Of a DNA stretch of 16,390 bases, positions 1-7,313 are shown piece after piece. The position numbers and the translations under genes were made by a program. A model generated the notes under the pieces. That model ran no database searches. It saw only the letters and a list, made by a program, of their open reading frames with translations, and had not been told where the DNA came from. Source of the DNA: Chamaesiphon sp. (GTDB taxonomy: Bacteria; Cyanobacteriota; Cyanobacteriia; Cyanobacteriales; Chamaesiphonaceae); the NCBI GenBank assembly GCA_026786125.1, contig JAJAYU010000135.1:1-16390 (forward strand), read 5' to 3'. Position 1 is the first letter of the stretch. Each line of letters starts with the position of its first letter.

Positions 1-4
1 ACCA

Positions 5-36
5 TAGAGCATCTCGTATAATTGTGAGATACTCTA
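5..36. repeat. Imperfect inverted repeat
   Basis: The arms TAGAGCATCTC (5-15) and GAGATACTCTA (26-36) pair at 10 of 11 positions around a 10-nt loop. There is no T-run on either side, so it is not a standard intrinsic terminator. It could be an operator or a weak end structure for gyrB or for a gene left of the window. Confidence 0.45.
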
Positions 37-56
37 GATTATACCTAGTATTTTAA

Positions 57-130
57 CTTATGGGTAAAAATATTTTGCTTTATGAGTAAATATTTTACCT
101 TATGCATAAATATTTCACCTTATGTGCAAA
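57..130. repeat. AT-rich tandem repeat of 20-21 bp downstream of gyrB
   Basis: Three copies and a partial fourth of a unit close to CTTATGNGTAAATATTTTAC begin near 57, 78, 99 and 119, directly beyond the gyrB stop codon. The copies differ at several positions. It encodes nothing. It could be a slipped duplication, a protein-binding array or a transcription end region; the sequence alone does not decide. Confidence 0.75.
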
Positions 131-139
131 CCCACACGA

Positions 140-3100
140 TTAAATATCTAAATCCATCATATTTAGTTTCGGCCCATAAGTTTCAATAAATTCCCGTCGA
201 GGTGCCACACGATCGCCCATAAGAATCGTAAATATCCGATCGGCTTCGGCAGCATCTTGAATCTCAACTCGTTTGAGTGTGCGAGTTTCCCGATCCATTG
301 TAGTTTCCCACAACTGCTTGGGCATCATTTCTCCCAGTCCTTTGAATCGCTGAATTGTATAGTTTGCATTTGCTGGAAATTCAGAGATTTTCTTCTGCAA
401 TTCACGTTCGCTATAGCAATAATAGTGATTGCGTCCGCGCTCTAGTTTATAGAGTGGTGGACACGCAATATAGATATAGCCTTCTTCAATTAGTGCGCGT
501 TGATAACGATAGAAGAATGTCAGCAATAGCGTCCGAATGTGAGCACCATCAACGTCTGCATCTGTCATCAAACAAATTCGGTGATACCGGAGTTGTTTAG
601 CATTAAACTCTTCGCCCCGTACGCCCAATCCTAAGGCAGTAATTAGAGCTTGGATTTCGGTGTTTTTGTAAATCTTAGAATCTTCGGTTTTCTCGATGTT
701 CAAGATCTTACCACGCAGAGGCAAAATTGCTTGGAAACGTCTGTCGCGCCCTTGTTTAGCACTGTTGTGGACGAATATCCCGCTAGCTAGAGCAAAGTTA
801 TGGGTGTGAGGTACTTCGATATCATAGACATCAAATGACTCTTCCATTGGCTCTACGGAAACAATCCGGTGATTGTATTGAGCGACTGCTTCCAATGCTC
901 GATCTGCCGAACCATCAAAATATCGATCGCAGAAGCTTTCAAATTTTAACAGTGATTTGTCGCGAGTATCTACACGGTGTTGATAATAAGCATCTAGATT
1001 GATCGAACCATGTTGTTGTTCGATATCTTTAAGTACTTTAATCGTTTTTTGGTAGTAAGTTTGGTGCAATGTGGCTTTTCTTTTTGCCCGAAACTCTGGA
1101 GTCCATTGTTCCTGAGTTTTTTGCTTTCTCCAGGCTATTAATGCTGGATCTTCCCATTGTTGCTGCGATTGAGCTGACAGCTCTAAACGAGCTTCAGGAT
1201 GCTCGACAAAGTAATTGCGAGTACGCTCGGATTGTTGTTGGCGATTGGATTCTTCTTGCCAATAATTCTGTTGCGCGAGGTTTAGTTGCGCTGCATTTTC
1301 TTCTCGATATTGAGGCGTGAGATCATAGAAATTTTTCCACTTAGCAACCATCTCAGCTTTATATTCAGGATTCTGCCATTGAGCGGTGGCTTGCTCTGAA
1401 AGAATTTGACGAGTCGCTGGTTGACTCATTCGCTCGCTCATCGCTTTACGGAATTTTGAGCTATTGTGAACTTGACGGCACTTTTCGATTACGTCAGGGC
1501 GATGAATTGTTTTGGTAAGATGCTGTTGATGAATCTGAAGATGATTTTCAGGACTCAATCTTTGTAGATTGGTTGGATTATTATTGAGCTTGTTAAAGTC
1601 AATATGATGACGATGACTGCCATCAGCTTTGGCATAAACTCCTTTCCAGCAGTTATACCAATCGGACAACATGTGCGTGAATAACCAGGAATCCGATTTA
1701 GGATTCCAGACCATCTCATAACCATCAATGGTGATGTTGGGATTCTGTTTGTCGGAAATTTTACGATACAGCGGCATCAAAGAATCAGCAGGCGTAAGTT
1801 GTGCCGCAGGTTTATAACTACCATCACGCAACATAAACCGATGATCTGGGGTGCAAACTATTTGCTCACCATTATCTAGAGTTACTTTGACAACATTAGC
1901 CTGATGTTTGGTAATCCGAGGATGTAAGATCTGTTCGATACCAATTGTCCCATTCTGACGAATTGTGTAGCAAAAATGCTCTTTACCAGCCTGTTGTTCG
2001 GCTACGATTTCTTTAAAACTAAGATTCCGTCCATCAGCTAAGGATACCAAGGTGTCACCGTGAAAACAGCCCCCCGCAGAATCGCCTTCGACGATGAAAA
2101 TCTCTGATTCACTTGGATCTTTCGAGCTACAATCTGCTAATTTACCAGGCAAAGTCGAAGATTCTAAGACCGATTTGCGGCGGACTAATTCTCGTGCTCG
2201 ACGAGCTGCTTCAGCGGCATTAAATGCTTGTAGAGCTTTCTCTAGAATTGCGTCAGCAATGTTTGGGCGGAATTCTAAATATTCAGTTAAAGCTTCACCA
2301 ACGATCGAGTCTACAATTTTCCGAACTTCACTATTTCCGAGCTTAGTTTTAGTTTGCCCTTCAAATTCAGGATTAGGTACTTTTACCGAGACAATTGCAG
2401 TTAAACCCTCACGGATATTCTCACCACCGAGATTGGCATCCCCATCTTTAAGTTTATTGCGTTTGCGACCGATCGCATTCATTGTACGGGTTAAAACAAC
2501 TTTTAGTCCATCTAAGTGTGTTCCACCTTCTTTGGTTTGAATGTTATTAGCAAACCCTAAAATATTATCAGTATAGGCATCGACACACCATTGCAGGGCA
2601 ACTTCTACTTGAACTTTATCTTGCTCACTTTGGATATAAATTACTTCCTCATGTAGTGGCTGTTTATCCGTGTTGAGATAAGCAATATACTCCTTAATCC
2701 CACCTTCGTAGAAGTAATTCTCAATCTTGGGTTCGTTATTTTCTAATAGTTCTAATCGATAATCGCTAAAACTAATCCGCAATCCAGCATTGAGATAAGC
2801 TAACTGTTTAAACCTAACTGCAAGAGTGTCAAAATCAAAGACGATCCCCTCTTTGAAAATCTCAATATCTGGTAAAAATGTGACCGTGGTACCCGTCCGA
2901 TCTTCTGGACTTGGGACGATTTCCAATCCCGTGACGGCTACCCCTTGCTCAAACCGTTGGGTGTGAATCTTTTGATTCCGCCATACCTTGACTTCGACAT
3001 GAGCAGACAGGGCGTTTACTACCGAAATTCCGACTCCATGCAAACCACCAGAGACGGTATAACCACCATCCCCAAATTTACCACCAGCATGAAGAACTGT

Positions 3101-3382
3101 TAATACTGTTTCGATCGTCGATTTACCTGTCTGGGGATTTATCCCTGCTGGAATGCCGCGTCCATCATCAATGACGGTAATTGAACCATTGGCATTGATC
3201 GAAATATCAATATTTTTGCAATGACCTGCCAAAGCTTCATCGATCGAGTTGTCCGCAACCTCATATACTAAATGATGAAGTCCCGTCGCCGAAGTATTCC
3301 CAATATACATCCCTGGTCGGACACGGACAGCTTCTAGTCCTTCCAGGACGCGAATGTTGTCGTCATCATAACTAGTACTCAT
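140..3382 (-). CDS. gyrB: DNA gyrase subunit B precursor, interrupted by an intein
   Basis: This is the ATPase subunit of DNA gyrase, which with GyrA introduces negative supercoils. The GHKL ATPase domain is at the N-terminus: E41 and N45 in EVADNSIDEA, DDGRGIP at 72-78 and GGLHGVG at 112-118. The TOPRIM domain is split: EGDSAGG lies at 432-438, and the metal-binding aspartates are D941, D943 and D945 in TDADVDG. A 435-residue intein (residues 439-873) separates the two halves. Removing it leaves a 645-residue protein, the normal GyrB size, ending in the usual C-terminal GyrA-contact region. The ATG at 3382 is preceded by GGAG with 8 nt spacing, and the protein starts as cyanobacterial GyrB does. 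The gene is essential in bacteria, so the cell should depend on splicing, because the intein separates the catalytic Glu from the Asp residues. It diverges from miaA. The family assignment is certain; splicing is inferred from intact motifs. Confidence 0.98.
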   Translation of the reverse strand: MSTSYDDDNIRVLEGLEAVRVRPGMYIGNTSATGLHHLVYEVADNSIDEALAGHCKNIDISINANGSITVIDDGRGIPAGINPQTGKSTIETVLTVLHAGGKFGDGGYTVSGGLHGVGISVVNALSAHVEVKVWRNQKIHTQRFEQGVAVTGLEIVPSPEDRTGTTVTFLPDIEIFKEGIVFDFDTLAVRFKQLAYLNAGLRISFSDYRLELLENNEPKIENYFYEGGIKEYIAYLNTDKQPLHEEVIYIQSEQDKVQVEVALQWCVDAYTDNILGFANNIQTKEGGTHLDGLKVVLTRTMNAIGRKRNKLKDGDANLGGENIREGLTAIVSVKVPNPEFEGQTKTKLGNSEVRKIVDSIVGEALTEYLEFRPNIADAILEKALQAFNAAEAARRARELVRRKSVLESSTLPGKLADCSSKDPSESEIFIVEGDSAGGCFHGDTLVSLADGRNLSFKEIVAEQQAGKEHFCYTIRQNGTIGIEQILHPRITKHQANVVKVTLDNGEQIVCTPDHRFMLRDGSYKPAAQLTPADSLMPLYRKISDKQNPNITIDGYEMVWNPKSDSWLFTHMLSDWYNCWKGVYAKADGSHRHHIDFNKLNNNPTNLQRLSPENHLQIHQQHLTKTIHRPDVIEKCRQVHNSSKFRKAMSERMSQPATRQILSEQATAQWQNPEYKAEMVAKWKNFYDLTPQYREENAAQLNLAQQNYWQEESNRQQQSERTRNYFVEHPEARLELSAQSQQQWEDPALIAWRKQKTQEQWTPEFRAKRKATLHQTYYQKTIKVLKDIEQQHGSINLDAYYQHRVDTRDKSLLKFESFCDRYFDGSADRALEAVAQYNHRIVSVEPMEESFDVYDIEVPHTHNFALASGIFVHNSAKQGRDRRFQAILPLRGKILNIEKTEDSKIYKNTEIQALITALGLGVRGEEFNAKQLRYHRICLMTDADVDGAHIRTLLLTFFYRYQRALIEEGYIYIACPPLYKLERGRNHYYCYSERELQKKISEFPANANYTIQRFKGLGEMMPKQLWETTMDRETRTLKRVEIQDAAEADRIFTILMGDRVAPRREFIETYGPKLNMMDLDI
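764..2068 (-). mobile_element. GyrB intein with HNH homing endonuclease domain
   Basis: This is an in-frame protein-splicing element of 435 residues (precursor residues 439-873). It begins with Cys439 directly after EGDSAGG and ends with His872-Asn873 before Ser874, the +1 nucleophile. Visible splicing motifs are block A (CFHGDTLVSLADGR), block B with TPDH after GEQIVC, block F (DVYDIEVPHTHNFALASG) and block G (FVHN followed by S). All catalytic residues look intact. The middle carries an HNH endonuclease core starting at H590 (HRHHIDFNKLNNNPTNL), then a run of roughly 17-residue aromatic repeats (about 640-780). It matches, from memory, the cyanobacterial GyrB intein known from Synechocystis (Ssp GyrB) in insertion point and motif order. 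The HNH domain would cut intein-less gyrB alleles and so drive homing; whether it still cuts cannot be seen from sequence. Confidence 0.95.
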
Positions 3383-3425
3383 AAACGATGCTCCAATAAT
3401 GGGTTCAAAGCCGCCTCTGGCTGCA

Positions 3426-3454
3426 TTGATGATAAATCACTCCAACATTATAGC
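3426..3454 (+). promoter_or_regulatory. Candidate miaA promoter, sigma70-type
   Basis: TTGATG (3426-3431) and TATAGC (3449-3454) are separated by exactly 17 bp, about 95 bp before the miaA ATG. The -10 shares bases with the gyrB -10 on the other strand, so the two promoters would face away from each other while overlapping. The hexamers each match consensus at 4 of 6 positions. Confidence 0.35.
3447..3452 (-). promoter_or_regulatory. Candidate gyrB promoter, extended -10
   Basis: Read on the minus strand this is TGCTATAAT, a perfect -10 hexamer (TATAAT) with a TG extension, about 65 bp before the gyrB ATG. No good -35 is seen 16-18 bp upstream, which fits an extended -10 promoter. A GGAG ribosome-binding site (3391-3394) lies 8 nt before the ATG. 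Confidence 0.5.
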
Positions 3455-3556
3455 ACAAATAGGTTGCAGACGAATCTAGATAGTTCTGAGAATATCTTTC
3501 ATGGTAAGATCTAGTTCTTGGTTATTTGTGATTTCCGTTCTGCTGTACTTTCCCAG

Positions 3557-4459
3557 ATGTTAATAGTTATTTGTGGAGCGACAGCTACCGGAAAATCAGG
3601 ATTGGCAATTTCCATCGCCCAACGGCTGAATTCGGAAATCCTCAGCGCAGATTCGCGCCAAATTTATCGAGATTTTAATGTTGCTACAGCGACCGGATCT
3701 AGTACTGAATTGGCTCTGGTACCCCATCATTTTGTTAGTACATCCGATCCTAATTATACCGTTACTGTTGCTCAATATCAAACAGATGCCCAGGTAGTAA
3801 TCAACGAGCTACACCAGCGAAACAAGATTCCGCTCCTAGTTGGTGGTACGGGACTATATATAAAGTCGGTGGTGCGGGGAATGAAGATGCCCAGAGTCGC
3901 CGCTAATGAACAGTTGCGATCACAATTAACTAATCTCGGTCAGGTGCAATGTTACCAGATTTTGGAACAAGTCGATCCTCAAGCTGCTAGTAAAATCTAT
4001 GCCAACGATCCCAGACGCACGATCCGCGCTCTGGAGGTTTATTATGTCACTGGGCGGACTATTTCTAGTCAACAGGGCGAATATCCGCCGAGCTATCCAA
4101 TTCTCCAGATTGGTTTGGATTGCCAAAATTTAGACATCCTGGCTCAACGAATCGAGCAACGCGCCCACCAGATGATTGAATTGGGTTGGGAGGATGAAGT
4201 GAGATATTTAGGTGCTAAATATGGATGGGATTTACCGTTACTAAAAACTCTGGGATATGCCCAAATGCGACAGTATTTAGATGGTGAGATTAGTTTAGCA
4301 GCAGGGATCGATCTAACAACTATTGCTACTCGTCAATTTGCCAAACGTCAACGTACTTGGTTCAAAGCAATTCCAGGAATCGAATGGTTTGATAGCAACG
4401 ATCCAATCTTACTTGATCGAGTCTGGGATCGAGTACAGCAATTTTGTAGTGATAATTAA
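3557..4459 (+). CDS. miaA: tRNA dimethylallyltransferase (tRNA A37 prenylation)
   Basis: MiaA transfers a dimethylallyl group from DMAPP to N6 of adenosine 37 in tRNAs that read codons starting with U, giving i6A37. The P-loop GATATGKS is at residues 7-14. SADSRQIY at 30-37 contains the likely catalytic Asp32. VGGTGLYI near 97-104 and DPRRTIRALEVYYVTG are family signatures, and the C-terminal part carries the RQFAKRQRTW segment. I start it at the ATG at 3557 (300 residues, the usual length), because the P-loop normally begins a few residues in. The frame opens 13 codons further up at a TTG (3518), which adds residues unlike the family. No clear Shine-Dalgarno precedes either start. It diverges from gyrB and converges on the histidine kinase gene. 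Confidence 0.95.
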   Translation: MLIVICGATATGKSGLAISIAQRLNSEILSADSRQIYRDFNVATATGSSTELALVPHHFVSTSDPNYTVTVAQYQTDAQVVINELHQRNKIPLLVGGTGLYIKSVVRGMKMPRVAANEQLRSQLTNLGQVQCYQILEQVDPQAASKIYANDPRRTIRALEVYYVTGRTISSQQGEYPPSYPILQIGLDCQNLDILAQRIEQRAHQMIELGWEDEVRYLGAKYGWDLPLLKTLGYAQMRQYLDGEISLAAGIDLTTIATRQFAKRQRTWFKAIPGIEWFDSNDPILLDRVWDRVQQFCSDN

Positions 4460-4631
4460 GCTGAAATTTCTGCGACTTTTTCTGTTAGTCAACGATCGAT
4501 TATCTCCCTAAATATACAAGGGGTGAGTTTATGCTATAAATTTGCGATCTTCACTACTAAATTAGAATAAACCCGCACATTCTCACTAATATCCGTCCAT
4601 CAATTCATCCTCAAAAGATCTCAAATGGGTT

Positions 4632-5984
4632 TTATAGAATTTGACTCTTGAAGATCACTGTTACCGTCGTACCGAGATTGACTTGACTATCGATCAAAAG
4701 TTCGCCCTGATGACTAGTCACGATCAATTTGACGATCGCCAGTCCCAATCCCGAACCACTACTAACATCAGAATGATTGGCTGTCCGCGCCGGATCGACA
4801 CGATAAAATCTGTCAAACAGATGTGGGATTGCTGCACTGGGAATGCCTATTCCCGTATCTTGGATTTTGACCTGGAGATAAAGCGTATTTTGCCGAATTA
4901 ATTGCTTGAGCTGGACATTGATCTGTGATTGCCGATCGATCTGTGGCGACGTATATTGAATCGCATTGGTTAGTAAATTGGTAAATAATCGCACCAACCG
5001 ATCCCAATCGCCACTGAGATTAAACACCGCGAGTTCGCTCAGATCGGTAGCAGTTACATCGATAGCAACTGGATCGACAATCTCCAGTTTCAGTTCAATT
5101 CCCTTGGCGGCGGCGGCTAGTTGTTGCTCTTCAACTGTCTCCATCAGCAGTGCATCGAGAGGCACAGAGCTAAAATCAGCGGTGACAATACTACTATCTT
5201 GCCGCGCGAGAAACAATAAATCGTCCACCAACCGCCCCAAGCGACGAGTCAACCGTTCGATCGTTTGCAGTTGTTGGCGTTGCTGGGGCGATAATGGTTC
5301 CTCAGTGAGGGCAACTTGGACATTGGTTTGGACAATCGCGATCGGATTGCGGAGTTCGTGGGAGGCATCTGCTGTAAACTGTTTGAGCTGTTGATAGGAA
5401 GCTTTGACAGGCTCGATCGCAATTCCTGATAGAAACCAACCGATGGCGGCGACACTGGCAATGACTAGAGACGTTCCAATCGACAAATCGACGAGCAATA
5501 GCTCCGTCGGCTTAGTCACTTCAAACCACGGATGACTGACCCTGAGGAATCCCACCAGCACACCGTTTTTGTTCACTGGTGCCGTAATTTGGCGCAAAGT
5601 TCGGCCGTTGTCCACCCGCACAGTTTCACCATCGAGATCGATCCAAACTGGCAGATTTAGCGGCTCTCGCAGGGTAGACCACAACAATTTCCCACTGACA
5701 TTGAACAATTCTAGATCGATCCGATCGTCATCCAGCCTGTCTGAGTCATCCTTGAAACTTGCAGCCACATTAATTTCAAACTGACTATTCGCTCCCGGTA
5801 GATAGATTTTGTCGATCGAGATCGACCTACTCACCACTTCCACCACATGATTTAATGTATCGTCGATCCGCTCGATCAGTGTACTCCTGACATAGACATA
5901 CATCCCGATCGCAAATACCAGCAAGACGATCGCAGTGACGGTAGTATACCAAATTGCCAGACGGCGGCGGGTGGTTTGGAACAT
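4632..5984 (-). CDS. Two-component sensor histidine kinase, orphan
   Basis: This is a membrane-bound sensor kinase of 450 residues from the ATG at 5984. TM1 is at about 9-32, an extracytoplasmic sensor domain of about 130 residues follows, and TM2 is at about 162-187 (LSIGTSLVIASVAAIGWFLS). A short linker leads to the HisKA domain with phospho-acceptor His209 in DASHELRNP. The HATPase_c domain shows the N box (NLLTNAIQYT), G1 (DTGIGIP), F box (FDRFYRVD) and G2 (GSGLGLAIVK). The architecture resembles cyanobacterial RppB/NrsS-type kinases, but the signal cannot be read from sequence. No response regulator gene lies beside it. The frame extends upstream to a GTG at 6080, but that extension runs through G-rich heptad repeats (5991-6018) and looks untranslated. 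It diverges from the Hpt gene at 6092. Confidence 0.92.
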   Translation of the reverse strand: MFQTTRRRLAIWYTTVTAIVLLVFAIGMYVYVRSTLIERIDDTLNHVVEVVSRSISIDKIYLPGANSQFEINVAASFKDDSDRLDDDRIDLELFNVSGKLLWSTLREPLNLPVWIDLDGETVRVDNGRTLRQITAPVNKNGVLVGFLRVSHPWFEVTKPTELLLVDLSIGTSLVIASVAAIGWFLSGIAIEPVKASYQQLKQFTADASHELRNPIAIVQTNVQVALTEEPLSPQQRQQLQTIERLTRRLGRLVDDLLFLARQDSSIVTADFSSVPLDALLMETVEEQQLAAAAKGIELKLEIVDPVAIDVTATDLSELAVFNLSGDWDRLVRLFTNLLTNAIQYTSPQIDRQSQINVQLKQLIRQNTLYLQVKIQDTGIGIPSAAIPHLFDRFYRVDPARTANHSDVSSGSGLGLAIVKLIVTSHQGELLIDSQVNLGTTVTVIFKSQIL

Positions 5985-5990
5985 GGATGA

Positions 5991-6018
5991 GTTGGGAGTT
6001 GGGAGTGAGGAGTCTGGA
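5991..6018. repeat. Tandem G-rich heptanucleotide repeat
   Basis: Four consecutive 7-mers (GTTGGGA, GTTGGGA, GTGAGGA, GTCTGGA) lie just upstream of the kinase ATG. Such short tandem G/C-rich heptads are common between cyanobacterial genes. Here they support starting the kinase at 5984 rather than at the GTG further up, because the added N-terminus would be built from repeat sequence. Confidence 0.7.
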
Positions 6019-6091
6019 GATTTGCTAAACCAACGCTGACGGGAACGAGATAAAATAGTAATCGCTTCTACCATCGCCACTACACCACCTC

Positions 6092-6433
6092 ATGAACGAT
6101 TTCGCTGATATTGACTGGGAACAATTGCATCAAATTTCCGAAGATGACCCAGAGTTTGAATTGGAACTACTGACAATGCTGGCAGAAGATGTCAAAATTC
6201 ACATCGACGAGTTGCGCCAAGCTGTAGTCGATCGAGATATCCTAGCGATCGGTCATGAAGCCCACTATATCAAAGGTGCCAGTGCAAACGTCGGCATTAT
6301 CAGCATCACCGCCGCAGCCAAGCAAATCGAAGCCCTAGCAACCAACCAACTCCTCCCTGATATTATCCCTGTGATCGAACAAATGGCGATCAATCTTAGT
6401 CATCTGGAAACCTATTTAGGTTCTAGGCTGTAG
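6092..6433 (+). CDS. Stand-alone Hpt (histidine phosphotransfer) domain protein
   Basis: This is a single-domain, 113-residue cytoplasmic protein. The Hpt signature HEAHYIKGASANVG (55-68) contains the phospho-acceptor His58 followed by the conserved KG. The rest is a helical bundle rich in acidic and aliphatic residues, with the usual length for an Hpt module. Such proteins relay phosphate between receiver domains of hybrid kinases and response regulators. It diverges from the sensor kinase, whose ATG is 107 bp away, suggesting shared control or a shared pathway. That kinase has no receiver domain, so a direct kinase-to-Hpt transfer would need a separate receiver in between. No clear Shine-Dalgarno precedes the ATG. 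The stop codon (6431-6433) lies within an interspersed repeat, so the last residue or two may have been set by the insertion. Confidence 0.88.
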   Translation: MNDFADIDWEQLHQISEDDPEFELELLTMLAEDVKIHIDELRQAVVDRDILAIGHEAHYIKGASANVGIISITAAAKQIEALATNQLLPDIIPVIEQMAINLSHLETYLGSRL

Positions 6434-6537
6434 GTTGGGTTGAAGAATGTTGGCGGAGCCTCTCCTTCAGGAGACAACCCAACATTTTCAGGGTGTTGGT
6501 GTGTTAGTTGGGTTTTGCTCCGCGCAACCCAACCTAC
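6430..6537. repeat. 108-bp interspersed repeat with 12-bp perfect terminal inverted repeats (MITE-like)
   Basis: The ends are GTAGGTTGGGTT (6430-6441) and its exact reverse complement AACCCAACCTAC (6526-6537). Inside are nested inverted repeats: AATGTTG (6446-6452) with CAACATT (6480-6486), TCTCC-TTCA-GGAGA (6461-6474), and GTTGGGTT (6507-6514) with AACCCAAC (6526-6533), so the RNA or single strand could fold into two arms. The GTAGGTTGGGTT motif is a well-known end sequence of short repeats scattered in cyanobacterial genomes. No transposase is encoded. It overlaps the hpt stop codon and supplies an ATG (6447) in frame with sfsA that I consider spurious. Confidence 0.85.
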
Positions 6538-6555
6538 GAATTTTACTCTTGAACC

Positions 6556-6577
6556 AGTCCCCCAGTCCCCAGTCCCC
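6556..6577. repeat. Tandem AGTCCCC heptad repeat
   Basis: Three copies of AGTCCCC, the first with an extra C, lie between the interspersed repeat and the sfsA start. They are the complementary-strand version of the G-rich heptads before the kinase gene. Translated in the sfsA frame they give a Pro/Ser/Gln-rich stretch absent from SfsA proteins, so this stretch is probably noncoding. Confidence 0.65.
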
Positions 6578-6596
6578 CTCACTAATCTCCAATCAA

Positions 6597-7304
6597 TTGC
6601 TCTACACCTATCCCCCACTTCATTCAGGCGTTTTAGTCAAAAGATACAAGCGGTTCCTGGCAGATATTCAACTGGACACAGGCGAACTGATTACCGCTCA
6701 TTGTCCGAATACTGGACCGATGACTGGAGTATGCCAAATTGGTGCGCCTGTGCAAGTATCCTTCCACGACAACCCCAAGCGAAAGCTGGCTTACACCTGG
6801 GAAATGATTTACATGGATGATGTCTGGATTGGGATCAATACCGCCCTGCCGAATAAGCTGATCAAGATTGCCCTAGAGCAACATTTATTCCCTGAATTAG
6901 GCGAATATCAAATGATTCGATCAGAAGTGGTCTATGGGCAAGACAACCGCAGTAGGATTGACTTTTTGCTGATGGATGGAGATCAGAAAATCTATCTGGA
7001 GGTTAAGAATACTACTTGGTCAATTGGCGATGTTGCAGTTTTTCCCGACACTGAGACCACCAGAGGTCAAAAACACCTCCGAGAACTGATCGATGTCATG
7101 CCTGATAGCCGCGCCGTGATGGTGTATCTAATCAATCGTGGTGATAAAGCCAAATTTTCCCCTGGAGACACCACCGATCCGATCTATGGTCAACTCCTCC
7201 GTACCGCTGTTGCCAAGGGATTGGAAGTTCTACCCTGTCGGTTTGAAGTTAGTCCTGAAGGAGTTGGTTATCTGGGCATGGGTCAATTGGTATTGAATCC
7301 GTAA
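6597..7304 (+). CDS. sfsA: SfsA family DNA-binding/nuclease-fold protein
   Basis: SfsA (sugar fermentation stimulation protein) is a widespread protein named from E. coli, where extra copies raise maltose use. Its fold is of the PD-(D/E)xK nuclease type after an OB-like N-terminal part, and its true role is unsettled. Family blocks are LVKRYKRFLADI (13-24), AHCPNTGPMTG (34-44), and D122 with E135-V-K137 in SRIDFLL...YLEVKN, the nuclease-like acidic triad. I start it at TTG 6597, giving 235 residues, the usual length, beginning next to the conserved YTYPPL. The in-frame ATG at 6447 would add 50 residues translated from an interspersed repeat and CCCAGTC heptads, which no SfsA should have. No clear Shine-Dalgarno precedes the TTG, so the start is the weakest point of this call. 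It converges with the small membrane protein gene. Confidence 0.93.
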   Translation: MLYTYPPLHSGVLVKRYKRFLADIQLDTGELITAHCPNTGPMTGVCQIGAPVQVSFHDNPKRKLAYTWEMIYMDDVWIGINTALPNKLIKIALEQHLFPELGEYQMIRSEVVYGQDNRSRIDFLLMDGDQKIYLEVKNTTWSIGDVAVFPDTETTRGQKHLRELIDVMPDSRAVMVYLINRGDKAKFSPGDTTDPIYGQLLRTAVAKGLEVLPCRFEVSPEGVGYLGMGQLVLNP

Positions 7305-7313
7305 TCGGCAGGG

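Noticed and set aside
2094..2540. 148-codon plus-strand frame inside gyrB
   Set aside because: It is antisense to the conserved gyrase and intein junction, has low-complexity composition and shows no recognisable domain.
3518..3556. TTG 3518 as the miaA start
   Set aside because: It adds 13 residues unlike MiaA; the ATG at 3557 places the P-loop at the usual distance.
5985..6080. GTG 6080 or ATG 6074 as the histidine kinase start
   Set aside because: The added N-terminus runs through tandem heptads and precedes the natural opening MFQTTRRRLAIWY, which leads straight into TM1.
6447..6596. ATG 6447 as the sfsA start
   Set aside because: The added 50 residues are translated from an interspersed repeat and CCCAGTC heptads, and SfsA proteins begin at the YTYPPL region.
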